Shown here in pieces: positions 54,188-63,582 of a stretch of DNA of 64,000 nt (positions are counted from its first letter, which is position 1; each line of letters starts with the position of its first letter). Origin of the DNA: Brachyspira hampsonii (lineage in GTDB: Bacteria; Spirochaetota; Brachyspiria; Brachyspirales; Brachyspiraceae); contig NZ_MDCO01000012.1 of assembly GCF_001746205.1 (NCBI RefSeq), positions 613,074-677,073 of the forward strand, given 5' to 3'. Under the pieces are notes generated by a model. The model was not told the origin of the DNA. It saw nothing but the letters and a program-made list of their open reading frames with translations, and made no database searches. Both the position numbers and the translations under genes were made by a program.

Positions 54188-57046
54188 ATGTACATAAAGA
54201 ATCTTAATTTGCACGGATTCAAATCATTTGCCATAGAAACAAATATAGAATTTAATGAAGGTGTTACTGTAGTGCTTGGACCAAATGGAATAGGTAAAAG
54301 CAATATAGTAGAAGCTTTCCTATGGGTTATGGGTGAACAGTCCGCAAGCAGATTAAGAATAGACAGTTCCAAAGGGCTTGAAAGCGTAATATTTCATGGT
54401 ACGGATACTAGAAAACCATCATCTCTCGCACAGGTTGCTCTCACTTTAGATAATAAATCAAAATGGATAAAAAAATACGATACAGATGAAGTTATAGTTA
54501 CAAGAAAATACTATAGAAAAGGATTGTCAGAATACTATATTAATGATGAACAGGTAAGATTAAAAGATATAGTTGATATGTTTTTGGACACTGGGCTTGG
54601 TAAAAATGCATATTCTGTTATTAAGCAGGGTACAGTTTCAGAAATAGCAAAACAGAAACCTGAAGAGAGAAGAAGTATTATAGAAAATGCTGCAGGAATA
54701 AGTAAATATCTCGAAAGAAGAAGGGAAGCTGCTAAAAAGTTAGAAGAGTCCGAAAGTAACCTTGATAATGTAAAAATAGAAATAAAGAACGCTGAAAAAC
54801 ATTATAAATCTCTAAAAGAACAGGCATCAAGAACTGAAAAATATTATAATCTTAAAGATGAGCAGAAAAAAATAAATATAAGTTTAAATGTTAATCAAGT
54901 AAAAAAATTAAAAATCACTTTAGAAGATCAAAATAAAAGCCTTGAAGAACATACAAATAAAAAATCGGAGTTGGAAAAAGAACTTCAGGATTTAGATAAA
55001 CAGAAACAGCAGGAGCTTTTGAAATTTGAAGAAACAAGAACATTATCTATAGAACTTGATAAACAGGTTTCACTAATAATAACAGAGCTTACTCATATAG
55101 AAAAGATGTCAAATCAATTAAAAAATCAGCTTGATAATGCGGGTAAAGAAAAAGATGAAACTATTAACAGAAAAAACTCTCTTTTAAAAAGAATAGAAGA
55201 AGATAAAAATCAAATAGCCGAACTTGAAGAAGAAGTAAAAACTATAGCTGAAAATATAGAAAAATCTCTTAAAGAACAAGAAGCAGAAGAAACTAATATT
55301 GCAAATGAGCAAAATAAAATAGCTGCTCTAAATGATAAAATATCTGCCTTAACAAATGAGAATCAAAATGCTGCATTAAAAATTGCTGATGCAAGAGAAA
55401 GACAATTAGAAGTTATAAATAAAATAATCACAGAAATAGATGAAAAGAAAAAAGATGTAATGGGCAACAGCTTTTATCAAAATATAGGAAAGCATGAAAG
55501 TGATATTGATATAGGTTTTAATAATCTTCTTAATGCTATAAATATAAAGATGAACACTATAAATGAATTTGAAGAAGAGGGAGTATTATCAAATTTAAAT
55601 GAACTTAGCTACAATTCATTATGCGGTTTTATAAGAAATTTAGGGGAAAGTTTAGATACAGAGAAAAAAGATGCATTATTTCTGCAATGTATATTTAAAG
55701 AGTATACCAAAATAAAAGATCCTTTTGTAGATTTGCTTTTTGACAAGGAAGGTACTTATATGCAGAAAGAAGCTATAGACAAGGAAATTGCTGATTTAGA
55801 AAGTTTTATAAAAAATAATGTAGAAAAAATTGAAGAGATAAATAATGAAATAAAAATAGCCGCAGATAATATTAATAGAGGAAATGCTAATCTCACTACC
55901 CTAACAATAGAAAGAGCAAAATACGAAACTAATAAAAAAGCATCTGAAGACAGAAAAGAAATGATATTAAAAAGTATGAAGATGATAGAAGATGAATTTG
56001 CCTCACTTAATGAAAAAATAAGCAGATTAGAAGAAGAATATAAAAAACTTAATGAAGAATATAAAGAAAACTCTATTAATTATAAAGAATTAGAAAAGAA
56101 AAAATCAAAAACAGAAAGCGAATCCAGACATAAAGCAAATGAAATAAAAAAAGCGGAATCTGCATTATCAAATTTTGAAACTAGCCTTGCTAAAAGAATT
56201 AAAAGACTTAATGAAATAAATGAAAATATAACAAGAGTTGGAGAGAGAATAAATCAAAGCAATGATAAAATAAAAGATATTTATACTCATTTCTATGAAA
56301 ACTATGCTCTTAACTTAAAAGACTTTGAAGAAAATACACAGAACTTAATAGATGAAGAATCATATAAAAATAAACTAAATACTATCAATGAAAGAATAAA
56401 GAATCTCGGACATATAAATGAGATGGCACTTGATGAATATCAGGAAGCTAAAAACAGATTTGAATTTCTTACAAAACAAAAAGAAGATTTAGAAAAATCA
56501 AAAGAGGAAATATTAAAAATTATAGCCGATGCTAATAAAAAAGCCGGTGAAGATTTTCTAAAAACATTTAATGAAATAAATAAAAAATTCTCAGAAACAT
56601 TTAAAATATTATTCGGCGGAGGAAATGCCGGACTTAAAATACAAAATGAAGAAGATTTATTAAATAGTCCTATAGATATATTTGCTCAGCCTCCGGGAAA
56701 GAGAATGGAAAATATTGTATCATATTCAGGAGGAGAGCTTACTATGACAGGGCTTGCTTTAGTATTTGCAATATTTCTATACCGTCCTAGTCCTTTCTGT
56801 ATACTTGATGAGGTGGATGCGGCACTTGACGGAGCAAATATTATTAGATATAAAAACATGGTTAAAAACCTATCTGACAAAACTCAATTCTTAATCATTA
56901 CGCATGATGAAGTATCTGCTACTATAGCCGATGCTTATTACGGAATAACTGCTGAAGAGAAAGGTGTTTCAAAAATATTTACAGTTAAAGTGGATAAAGA
57001 CGGCAAGGTAAATGGAAGTGAAGAAAAGCTAGTTAATCAGGATTAA
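54188..57046 (+). CDS. smc: Chromosome segregation SMC protein with an atypical hinge region
   Basis: A 952-residue SMC ATPase. The N-terminal head has LNLHGFKSFA and Walker A GPNGIGKSN (about 31-39), followed by the Q-loop and VIKQGTVSEIAKQKPEERR. Long coiled coils cover about 150-420 and 525-800. The C-terminal head has the signature SYSGGELTMTGLALVFAIF and Walker B FCILDEVDAALDGAN. Usual SMC proteins have 1150-1200 residues. Here the central segment (about 421-520) shows none of the GxG hinge motifs I expect. It starts after AGGAAAAGAG. Confidence 0.9.
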   Translation: MYIKNLNLHGFKSFAIETNIEFNEGVTVVLGPNGIGKSNIVEAFLWVMGEQSASRLRIDSSKGLESVIFHGTDTRKPSSLAQVALTLDNKSKWIKKYDTDEVIVTRKYYRKGLSEYYINDEQVRLKDIVDMFLDTGLGKNAYSVIKQGTVSEIAKQKPEERRSIIENAAGISKYLERRREAAKKLEESESNLDNVKIEIKNAEKHYKSLKEQASRTEKYYNLKDEQKKINISLNVNQVKKLKITLEDQNKSLEEHTNKKSELEKELQDLDKQKQQELLKFEETRTLSIELDKQVSLIITELTHIEKMSNQLKNQLDNAGKEKDETINRKNSLLKRIEEDKNQIAELEEEVKTIAENIEKSLKEQEAEETNIANEQNKIAALNDKISALTNENQNAALKIADARERQLEVINKIITEIDEKKKDVMGNSFYQNIGKHESDIDIGFNNLLNAINIKMNTINEFEEEGVLSNLNELSYNSLCGFIRNLGESLDTEKKDALFLQCIFKEYTKIKDPFVDLLFDKEGTYMQKEAIDKEIADLESFIKNNVEKIEEINNEIKIAADNINRGNANLTTLTIERAKYETNKKASEDRKEMILKSMKMIEDEFASLNEKISRLEEEYKKLNEEYKENSINYKELEKKKSKTESESRHKANEIKKAESALSNFETSLAKRIKRLNEINENITRVGERINQSNDKIKDIYTHFYENYALNLKDFEENTQNLIDEESYKNKLNTINERIKNLGHINEMALDEYQEAKNRFEFLTKQKEDLEKSKEEILKIIADANKKAGEDFLKTFNEINKKFSETFKILFGGGNAGLKIQNEEDLLNSPIDIFAQPPGKRMENIVSYSGGELTMTGLALVFAIFLYRPSPFCILDEVDAALDGANIIRYKNMVKNLSDKTQFLIITHDEVSATIADAYYGITAEEKGVSKIFTVKVDKDGKVNGSEEKLVNQD

Positions 57047-57049
57047 TAT

Positions 57050-57133
57050 ACCGCACGCAGAATAAAACTAAAAATATAAATTTATATACTATTCGAATTT
57101 AATTATATTAAGAAATATCATTATCCGTGCGTG
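57050..57133. repeat. Repeat family B element just after smc (B11)
   Basis: It runs from ACCGCACGCAGAATAAAACT to TATCCGTGCGTGAA. It begins 4 bp after the smc stop codon. Confidence 0.75.
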
Positions 57134-57157
57134 AACAGATTAAAAAATTAAAAATCG

Positions 57158-57368
57158 TTTGGGCGGGTGCTATAATTTCTGATTAGATTTTAAATATAAT
57201 TAATACTAGAATTCAAATTATAATAATAAATCTTAAAGGGCGGGCAATTAAAATAAAGTTTTAAAATTATTTTCATACCCCACCATTTAGGATTTTTAAT
57301 TTATTTTGCAATATTAATTCTTTATTTTTTATAATCCAATTAGAATTTTTTAGCTGCCCACCCAAGTT
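57158..57368. repeat. Repeat family A, full inverted pair (A13)
   Basis: The left arm starts TTTGGGCGGGTGCTATAATT and ends AAAGGGCGGGCAATTAAAAT. The right arm runs from TCATACCCCACCATTTAGG to TAGCTGCCCACCCAAG. The left arm is close to A1 and A2. Confidence 0.8.
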
Positions 57369-57390
57369 TTTTTAAATTAATAATACATTC

Positions 57391-57474
57391 ACCGCACGCA
57401 GAATATAATTATAATTATTGAATATGTTATTAATCTCATTATCATTATATATAAAATTTTACTCCCCGTGCGTT
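57391..57474. repeat. Repeat family B element (B12)
   Basis: It runs from ACCGCACGCAGAATATAATT to CCCCGTGCGTTA. B11, A13 and B12 form a B-A-B triplet filling the 57047-57499 spacer. Confidence 0.75.
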
Positions 57475-57499
57475 ATTGAAATTTAAAAATTAAATAATT

Positions 57500-57527
57500 T
57501 TGCTTTTATATATAAATATAATATAAT
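57500..57527 (+). promoter_or_regulatory. Promoter of the Imm17-like gene, possibly leaderless
   Basis: TTGCTT (57500-57505) and TATAAT (57522-57527) are 16 bp apart, and the ATG is at 57536, about where transcription should start. No ribosome binding site is present. Confidence 0.45.
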
Positions 57528-57535
57528 TATTAACT

Positions 57536-57763
57536 ATGGAAAGTTTAGTAAATTATATCAAAAAATGTCCATATATATTTGGAATATTAATAGGCATTAT
57601 GTTTATTCTGGATGCAATTTTTAAATGGAATTGGCTTTTAAACAATAACAGCTCAAATTCCATGATAGATATATATGAAGTTCTTGGAGAGATTGGAGTT
57701 AGAATACTCACAGGAATTTTAGGACTTATAATAATAATAAGCTGTATAATTATATTTGGATAG
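57536..57763 (+). CDS. Imm17-like small membrane protein
   Basis: A 75-residue protein with two membrane segments (YIFGILIGIMFILDAIF and ILTGILGLIIIISCIIIF) joined by an Asn/Ser loop containing KWNWLLNNNSS. The first helix ending in N/K-W-N-W-L and the GxR-x-L/F-x-G-I-L-G pattern resemble immunity proteins of the Imm17 family, which protect against polymorphic toxins. No toxin gene is nearby, so the immunity role is only a resemblance. It lies 6 bp before the uracil-DNA-glycosylase-like gene and is likely cotranscribed. Confidence 0.55.
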   Translation: MESLVNYIKKCPYIFGILIGIMFILDAIFKWNWLLNNNSSNSMIDIYEVLGEIGVRILTGILGLIIIISCIIIFG

Positions 57764-57769
57764 TAAAAA

Positions 57770-58483
57770 ATGAATATTGAAAAACATATATTTGATGATA
57801 TTAATTTCTTTCCTAATAAAATGAAAATTTTAATATTAGGTACTTTTCCTGTTCCATTATATTCTAATAAAGAAAAGTTTAGTAAATTAAGCATAAAAGA
57901 GCAAAATAATGCTTGGTATTATTCAAGTAAAAGAAGTGAGTTTTGGAAAATAATTGCTGACTGCTTTGATATAGATTATAAAAATGGAAGTGATTTTATT
58001 TTTAATAAGAGCAAGAAGAAAAAAATCTTTGAAGAAAATAAAATAGGAATAGCAGATGTATTTTTAAAATGTGAGAGAAAAAATGAGAATAGTTCCAAAG
58101 ACACTGATTTAATAATATTGGAATATAATAATATACTTAGCAATATTGTAACAGATGAAAATAATTATAAAGATTTAGAACTTATTATATTTACAAGCCG
58201 CTTTACAGAAAATCACTTTTTTAAAATAATTAATGATATTAAATATGGCATAGAAGAAAGCAAAGAGGCTTATCAATATTATAATTATGGAGCAAATGAA
58301 AAATGTATAAGCATTGATATAATAAATGCCATAAGAGAAAGATATTTATATGTTAATAGTTTAAGAAAGATTAAATTAGCCACAATAACTTTAAAAATAA
58401 GTCCTATAAAGGGAGTAAGTCTATATTCTACCAAGAAAGAACTTTATAAATATTATTTAAATAATACAAAAAATAAATCATAA
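57770..58483 (+). CDS. Uracil-DNA-glycosylase superfamily protein
   Basis: A 237-residue protein. The N-terminal strand KILILGTFPVP is followed by YYSSKRSEFWKIIADCF, and NKIGIADVFLKCER follows, the order seen in Mug/UDG-like proteins of the uracil-DNA-glycosylase fold (G-T/S-x-P motif, then a Y-x-S/N-x-R-N-x-F-W helix). The activity is not established, since some family members are not glycosylases. The gene is 6 bp after the Imm17-like gene and lacks a strong binding site of its own. Confidence 0.6.
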   Translation: MNIEKHIFDDINFFPNKMKILILGTFPVPLYSNKEKFSKLSIKEQNNAWYYSSKRSEFWKIIADCFDIDYKNGSDFIFNKSKKKKIFEENKIGIADVFLKCERKNENSSKDTDLIILEYNNILSNIVTDENNYKDLELIIFTSRFTENHFFKIINDIKYGIEESKEAYQYYNYGANEKCISIDIINAIRERYLYVNSLRKIKLATITLKISPIKGVSLYSTKKELYKYYLNNTKNKS

Positions 58484-58559
58484 AGCAATTAAAAATTAAT
58501 ATATCTTATTCCGAAATTTGATAACAGCGAAAATTCTATACTTTAAGGAAGAATTAAAA

Positions 58560-59666
58560 ATGCGTTATTTAAGTTTTATTTTAATATTTTTAAATGCTTT
58601 TTTTGTATTATTTGCACAAACACCTAATACAGGAAGATTAGATCAGTTATTGGATTATGCTAATGCAGGAGATACTAACGGCATAAAAAGATTAATCTCT
58701 CAAGGCTCTATTTCAAATTTTATAGACTTTGGGGATAATCAGGGACATAATGCCTTAATCACAGCAGCCTCAAAAGGATATAAGGATATTGTACTTCTCC
58801 TTCTATCCCAAAATGCAAATGTTAATCTCACATGCATACATGGAAAAACAGCTTTAATTTATGCTGCCGATGCCGGATATGTTGATATAGTTTCTTATCT
58901 GCTTGCAAAAAACGCTAACCCTAATATAAAAATAAACGGCGGAACAACAGCATTACTTCAGGCTGCAGGAAAAGGATACTACAGCATAGTTGAAATGATA
59001 GTTAATGCTAATGCCGATTTAAGAATGATGGGAACTTATAGAAGCGGAAATGATGACGGAATAAATTATAATATGACTCCTTTAATGGTAGCTTCTTTTA
59101 ATAATCATGATTTAATAGTAAGATTATTATTAGACAAAGGCAGTGATATTAATTATATAAATGAATATGGTGCTAATGCTTTATTCTATGCTATAGCCAG
59201 AGGAAATAATGATATTGCAAGGCTTTTATTGGAAAGAGGTGCTGATGCCAATGTAGTAGCTTCTTACGGACCTTATGGAAATATTACACCTCTTGCCTTA
59301 GCTTCTACATTAGGCTTAACAGATGTAATATCATCATTACTCATAGGAAAATCCGATATAAACTTTAAAATGCGAGACGGCAGAACAGCTTTAATATGGG
59401 CGGCTATTTCAGGAAAAAGTGATGCAGTTAATGCACTTATTATGAATAAAGCAGACTTAAATATTGCTGATAATGATGGAAAAACTGCTTTAATGTTTGC
59501 TGCCGAAAATGGCGATTATATTTCAGCAGAATATTTGATTAATGCAGGTGCTTATTTAAATACTTTAGATAAATTTAAAAAGACTGCTCTAATGTATGCT
59601 ATGGAAAATGGTAATACAGAAGTTGTAGATTTACTTACCAGAGCAAGCCTAACCTATAATAAATAA
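58560..59666 (+). CDS. Secreted ankyrin-repeat protein
   Basis: The ATG at 58560 follows TAAGGAAG by 8 bp and opens a signal peptide (MRYLSFILIFLNAFFVLFAQ). An ATG at 58518 would add 14 residues and is less likely. The mature part holds about ten ankyrin repeats of 33 residues (GKTALIYAADAGYVDIVSYL, GNNDIARLLLERGADANV, GKTALMFAAENGDY). Ankyrin repeats mediate protein contact; the partner is unknown. The protein is probably periplasmic. Confidence 0.85.
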   Translation: MRYLSFILIFLNAFFVLFAQTPNTGRLDQLLDYANAGDTNGIKRLISQGSISNFIDFGDNQGHNALITAASKGYKDIVLLLLSQNANVNLTCIHGKTALIYAADAGYVDIVSYLLAKNANPNIKINGGTTALLQAAGKGYYSIVEMIVNANADLRMMGTYRSGNDDGINYNMTPLMVASFNNHDLIVRLLLDKGSDINYINEYGANALFYAIARGNNDIARLLLERGADANVVASYGPYGNITPLALASTLGLTDVISSLLIGKSDINFKMRDGRTALIWAAISGKSDAVNALIMNKADLNIADNDGKTALMFAAENGDYISAEYLINAGAYLNTLDKFKKTALMYAMENGNTEVVDLLTRASLTYNK

Positions 59667-59691
59667 TGCATTATTAAAAATATATAAATAA

Positions 59692-59722
59692 AGGGCTGTG
59701 TAAAACAGTCCTTATTTTTTAT
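59692..59722 (+). terminator. Terminator of the ankyrin gene
   Basis: The stem AAGGGCTGT (59692-59700) with ACAGTCCTT (59706-59714), with one G-T pair, is followed by ATTTTTT. It reaches the 3' end of the convergent glycosyltransferase gene. Confidence 0.8.
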
Positions 59723-60741
59723 AATTCAAATGGATAATTATACGGTTTAACATTTTCCAATTTCATCTTTACATAACTTCTAAATTTATCTCTGAATTTT
59801 TTTATAGGTATAAACCAGGCGATCTTATTTGTTATATCATTAATAAAAAAATTTAATTTATCTATATCATCTAAAATTTTTTTTATATTAACTTCCTGAC
59901 CATAAAAATCTGAAGTTATTTTTTCATCCATTTTTTTATTTAATTCTAATTTTTCCAAATACTTTATTTCATTCAAATGTGTTGTTTTTAAATTAGCAAA
60001 GCGATGATTTTTATCTCTTATATGAGTAGCTTCTTCATCAAATCCAACATTTGTTATCAAATTTTGATTTGGATATATTGCCATACCGTTATTTATAATA
60101 ACAGAAATAATCCAAGAATTATCCCAAACTGCATAAGGATTATTTTTTAATTCAAAAGCATTCTTTTTCCAAAACCTTTTTACCATTTCATTATCAAATC
60201 TATTTTCTATTGAATTTATTATCTTATCGTAATCATATTTAAATAAGCCTAAATCAAAATATTTCCAAGCCCTCCTCCAACTAGCCCATCCCCAAGAATT
60301 TGCTATAGAACATATATAATAAGAGTCTAATGAACCTTCATCATGTATATTATTATTTCCTATATGCATAATTCTTTCATCATCTTTATAATGCTCTAAT
60401 AATTTTTCGCAAAAATAAAAAAAAGTTTCATCTGGAACTATATCATCTTCAAGTATAATTCCATCTTCTTCATTTTCAAAAAGCCAAGTAACAGCTGAAG
60501 ATACTCCTTTTTCACAACCCAAATTTTCATCATGAAACAATGTTTTTATTTGACATTCCCAATCAATTTCTTTGATAACTTCTCTAGCCTCAGAACATTT
60601 TATTATATCATTTTTATTATTTATTCTAGGACCATCAGCAGCTATATATAATTTATTAGGTTTTACTATTCTTAATGAATCAATAACTTTTCTAAATTTA
60701 TCCGCCCTATTAAATATAATTACAAGTACTGCTTTATTCAT
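59719..60741 (-). CDS. Nucleotide-diphospho-sugar transferase-like protein
   Basis: A 340-residue GT-A fold protein. It begins KAVLVIIFNRADKFRKVIDS, has KLYIAADGPR, EIDWECQIKTLFHDENLGC, and the acidic motif GIILEDDIVPDETFFYFCE. These match the group often annotated as hemolytic protein HlpA-like glycosyltransferases. SWGWASWRRAWKYFD is a conserved acceptor-side motif. It probably transfers a sugar to a surface glycan; donor and acceptor are unknown. The gene starts 16 bp after rex and shares its transcript. Confidence 0.75.
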   Translation of the reverse strand: MNKAVLVIIFNRADKFRKVIDSLRIVKPNKLYIAADGPRINNKNDIIKCSEAREVIKEIDWECQIKTLFHDENLGCEKGVSSAVTWLFENEEDGIILEDDIVPDETFFYFCEKLLEHYKDDERIMHIGNNNIHDEGSLDSYYICSIANSWGWASWRRAWKYFDLGLFKYDYDKIINSIENRFDNEMVKRFWKKNAFELKNNPYAVWDNSWIISVIINNGMAIYPNQNLITNVGFDEEATHIRDKNHRFANLKTTHLNEIKYLEKLELNKKMDEKITSDFYGQEVNIKKILDDIDKLNFFINDITNKIAWFIPIKKFRDKFRSYVKMKLENVKPYNYPFEL

Positions 60742-60757
60742 AAAAATTAACCTTTAA

Positions 60758-61420
60758 TTATTTATCCGCTTTCTCTTTATTTTTTTTTCCGGAAGAATAA
60801 TTAGTATCTTTCACATCGTTTATAAAGTAGAATAAAGATTCAATCTCATCAGCTATATTAACATCATTGATTATACAATCAGGTCTCTCTAAAAGTTTTA
60901 TAGGAGCAAAATTTAATACTCCTTTTATACCAGCATTACATATAACATCAAACATTCTTTGAGCTTCCAAATCAGGTACAGTTAATATTGCTATCTCTAT
61001 TTTATTATTAATTATGAAATCTTTTAATTCCTCTATAGGAAGTATAGGAATGGCGGCATCTCTATCTATTTTTTCAGGGTTATGGTCAAATGCTGCAACT
61101 ATCTTTATAGATTCGCTTTCAAAGCCTCTGTAATTAACCAATGCTTTTCCTATTTTACCATATCCTACTAATATAATATTATGAGATATTTGTTTTCCTA
61201 ATATGCTATCAATTTGCTCTAATAAATCATCTATATTATATCCGCCCTTCTTATTTCCAGATATATTAAATAATGAAAAGTCTTTTCTTACCTGAACCGA
61301 AGTTATACCTATTGCATCCCCCAAGTTATTAGAATATGCTTTTATAAATCCAAAACTCTTCATGCGTCTTAGAGCATTTTTATATTTTAATAAACGCATA
61401 ATTTGTGTTCTGCTAATCAT
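60758..61420 (-). CDS. rex: Redox-sensing transcriptional repressor Rex
   Basis: Rex binds DNA when NAD+ is high and releases it when NADH rises. The 220-residue protein has an N-terminal winged helix (AIGITSVQVRKDFSLF) and a Rossmann domain (NIILVGYGKIGKALVNY, then VAAFDHNPEKI and IAILTVPDLEAQRM). FAPIKLLERPDCIINDVN matches the family C-terminal motif. AAGGA precedes the start. A promoter with a perfect palindrome over the -10 box lies upstream, indicating autoregulation. Likely targets in this genome are fermentation genes such as bcd-etfBA. Confidence 0.93.
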   Translation of the reverse strand: MISRTQIMRLLKYKNALRRMKSFGFIKAYSNNLGDAIGITSVQVRKDFSLFNISGNKKGGYNIDDLLEQIDSILGKQISHNIILVGYGKIGKALVNYRGFESESIKIVAAFDHNPEKIDRDAAIPILPIEELKDFIINNKIEIAILTVPDLEAQRMFDVICNAGIKGVLNFAPIKLLERPDCIINDVNIADEIESLFYFINDVKDTNYSSGKKNKEKADK

Positions 61421-61460
61421 AATATATCCTTAAATTTTTTCTTCTAGTTTACTATAAAAC

Positions 61461-61498
61461 AATATGTTATATTATAACATATTAAAGTTATCTGTCAA
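61461..61498 (-). promoter_or_regulatory. rex promoter with a 23-bp palindromic operator
   Basis: On the minus strand TTGACA (61498-61493) and TATAAT (61476-61471) are 16 bp apart. A perfect palindrome (61461-61483; arms AATATGTTATA and TATAACATATT around one T) covers the -10 box. The TGTTA...TAACA core resembles clostridial Rex operators, but with one base less between the half-sites. Confidence 0.7.
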
Positions 61499-61682
61499 TA
61501 AAAATATTATCATAGAATACCTATTTTATGAGAAATAAGATATGAATCAAAGAACATTAATAATATTTTTTTATATTATTGTTATTTTTTTGAAAGGATT
61601 AATAATATATAATTTTCATTTTTAAGTATTTATTTTTTATTTTGCTGGAAAAAAAATTAATTATATTATATAATAAATAATT

Positions 61683-62414
61683 ATGACAGATTATAAATTA
61701 ATAGCACAAACAATAAAAGAATCAAAATATGCAGTAGCTTTTACAGGAGCAGGCATAAGTGTTGAAAGCGGGGTACCTCCGTTCAGAGGTGAAAATGGCC
61801 TTTGGGAGAAGCATGGAAGTCAGTTCGCTGAAATATCTTATTTTATGAAGCATCAGAAAGAATCTTGGAATTCATTAAAAAAAGTTTTTTATGATCCTAT
61901 TACAGATGTAAAACCTAATAAAGCTCATATAGTATTAGCAAATTTAGAAAAAATGGGGATTATGAGAAGTGTAATTACTCAAAATATTGATAATCTTCAT
62001 CAGGAAGCCGGAAGTAAAATAGTATATGAACTTCATGGCACAGCTAAATATGCAGTATGTATGAAATGCAAAACAAGATATAAAATCAGTAAAGAAATAC
62101 TTGCCATGGATCCGCCTTCATGTGAAAAATGCGGATCTACCTTAAAACCTGACTTTGTATTTTTTGGTGAACAGCTTCCTGCAATAGATTTTAACTCTTC
62201 AATAGAAGATGCACAAAAAAGCGACTTGTTTATTATAGTAGGTACAGGCGGTGAGGTAATGCCGGCAGCTCAAATTCCTCATATAGCTAAAAGGTCCGGA
62301 GCAAAGATTATGGAAATTAATCCTGCACCTTCCAGCTTTACTAATTCTATAGTTGATATTTATATACAAGAAAAGGCAGGTGTAGCTTTTACAGAAATAG
62401 AAAAATATTTATGA
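61683..62414 (+). CDS. cobB: Sir2-family NAD-dependent protein deacetylase
   Basis: A 243-residue sirtuin with AFTGAGISVESGVPPFRG, TQNIDNLHQEAGSK, the catalytic His in YELHGTAK, and a zinc site C-x2-C...C-x2-C (CMKCKTRY, CEKCGSTL). The NAD-binding VGTGGEVMPA and EINPAPSSF follow. It removes acyl groups from lysine and couples acyl-CoA state to protein activity. The gene is divergent from rex. No clear ribosome binding site is seen. Confidence 0.93.
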   Translation: MTDYKLIAQTIKESKYAVAFTGAGISVESGVPPFRGENGLWEKHGSQFAEISYFMKHQKESWNSLKKVFYDPITDVKPNKAHIVLANLEKMGIMRSVITQNIDNLHQEAGSKIVYELHGTAKYAVCMKCKTRYKISKEILAMDPPSCEKCGSTLKPDFVFFGEQLPAIDFNSSIEDAQKSDLFIIVGTGGEVMPAAQIPHIAKRSGAKIMEINPAPSSFTNSIVDIYIQEKAGVAFTEIEKYL

Positions 62415-62424
62415 TTTATAAACG

Positions 62425-62459
62425 AATAAAGCCTTATAGAAAAACTATAAGGCTTTATT
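62425..62459. terminator. Bidirectional terminator
   Basis: A perfect 15-bp stem, AATAAAGCCTTATAG (62425-62439) with CTATAAGGCTTTATT (62445-62459), serves the convergent sirtuin and hemerythrin genes. Confidence 0.88.
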
Positions 62460-62475
62460 TATAAAAATAATAAAA

Positions 62476-62949
62476 TCAATTTATTTCTTCTTCATACATT
62501 TTAGCTAATGTAGTTTTTACTTCAGCTATAAATTTTTTATCTTCAAGCACTATATGATTAAGCAGCCAATCTTTTAAAAAAGTAATAAAATCTTTAATTA
62601 CTAAATCATCACCTCGCTCATAACTATTAACTTCATCAACTATTTTGAGAGAGAATGCTCTATGTTTAGATATATGGTCTTTAGATCCGGAATAATTTAT
62701 GGCATTCATAATTTTTTCTTCATAGGCAAAGTGATAAGTGGCATAGTCTATAGTTCTTTTGATGATTTCTTTAAATGATTTTTGTACTTCATCATCTCTA
62801 ATATCACCTCTAACACCTGTTTCATAAAGATCATTTATAATATTAACTAACTCTTTATGCTGATTATCTATTCTTTTATAACCAGTTTTAAATCTATCTT
62901 CCCATTTAATCCAGCCTTTTTTAACAATAACTTCTGCCATTTGTTCCAT
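62476..62949 (-). CDS. Bacteriohemerythrin
   Basis: A 157-residue non-heme di-iron O2-binding protein. The iron ligands are in the usual places: RIDNQHKELVNIINDLY, YATYHFAYEEKIM, DHISKHRAF and LNHIVLEDKKF. It probably binds oxygen for detoxification or delivery in a mainly anaerobic cell. It is 15 bp downstream of a paralogue and forms an operon with it; AGGAGCT precedes the start. Confidence 0.92.
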   Translation of the reverse strand: MEQMAEVIVKKGWIKWEDRFKTGYKRIDNQHKELVNIINDLYETGVRGDIRDDEVQKSFKEIIKRTIDYATYHFAYEEKIMNAINYSGSKDHISKHRAFSLKIVDEVNSYERGDDLVIKDFITFLKDWLLNHIVLEDKKFIAEVKTTLAKMYEEEIN

Positions 62950-62964
62950 AATTAAAGCTCCTTA

Positions 62965-63405
62965 TTATTCTTTAGAAAGTTTTTCTAATGCTTCCTTAAC
63001 TTCCTTTATAAATTTTTTATCTGTAACTAAAATATGGTTTAAAAACCAATCTTTTAGATACTGAACTAAATTATTAATAGCATCTAAAGAACCATTTTCA
63101 TAGGATTTTACATAATTAAAGATTGTTTGTGCAAATTCTCTATGGTATGAAGAATGTTCTATTATTTTATTGTATTTAATAGCATGCATTATTTTTTCTT
63201 CGCAAGAAAAATGATATGCTACATAATCAACAGTTTTTATTAAAGCCTTTTTAAACTGTGATTTAAGAGATTCATCTTTTGAATCTTTATTATCCATACA
63301 ATCATGCAAATCATTAATTATCTCTATTAATTCCAAATGCTGATCATCTATTCTTTTATATCCTACCTTATATTTATCTTCCCACACTATGTATTTTTCT
63401 TTCAT
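62965..63405 (-). CDS. Bacteriohemerythrin
   Basis: A 146-residue paralogue with the same ligand pattern: RIDDQHLELIEIINDLH, YVAYHFSCEEKIM, EHSSYHREF and LNHILVTDKKF. It is the first gene of the pair. The start follows AAGGAATAATT. Confidence 0.92.
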   Translation of the reverse strand: MKEKYIVWEDKYKVGYKRIDDQHLELIEIINDLHDCMDNKDSKDESLKSQFKKALIKTVDYVAYHFSCEEKIMHAIKYNKIIEHSSYHREFAQTIFNYVKSYENGSLDAINNLVQYLKDWFLNHILVTDKKFIKEVKEALEKLSKE

Positions 63406-63582
63406 AATTATTCCTTAAATGAAAAAACAATTATGTTAAATATCGTAATATGTATACTATTTATTATATAAATATTTCTGCTTTTTTAAAGATAAAAATG
63501 GAATTTATTAAAATTTTATCTTTATTGTTAGTATAATCAAACAATTAAAACGACTAATAGACTTGTTTAAAAAGTAATTTAA

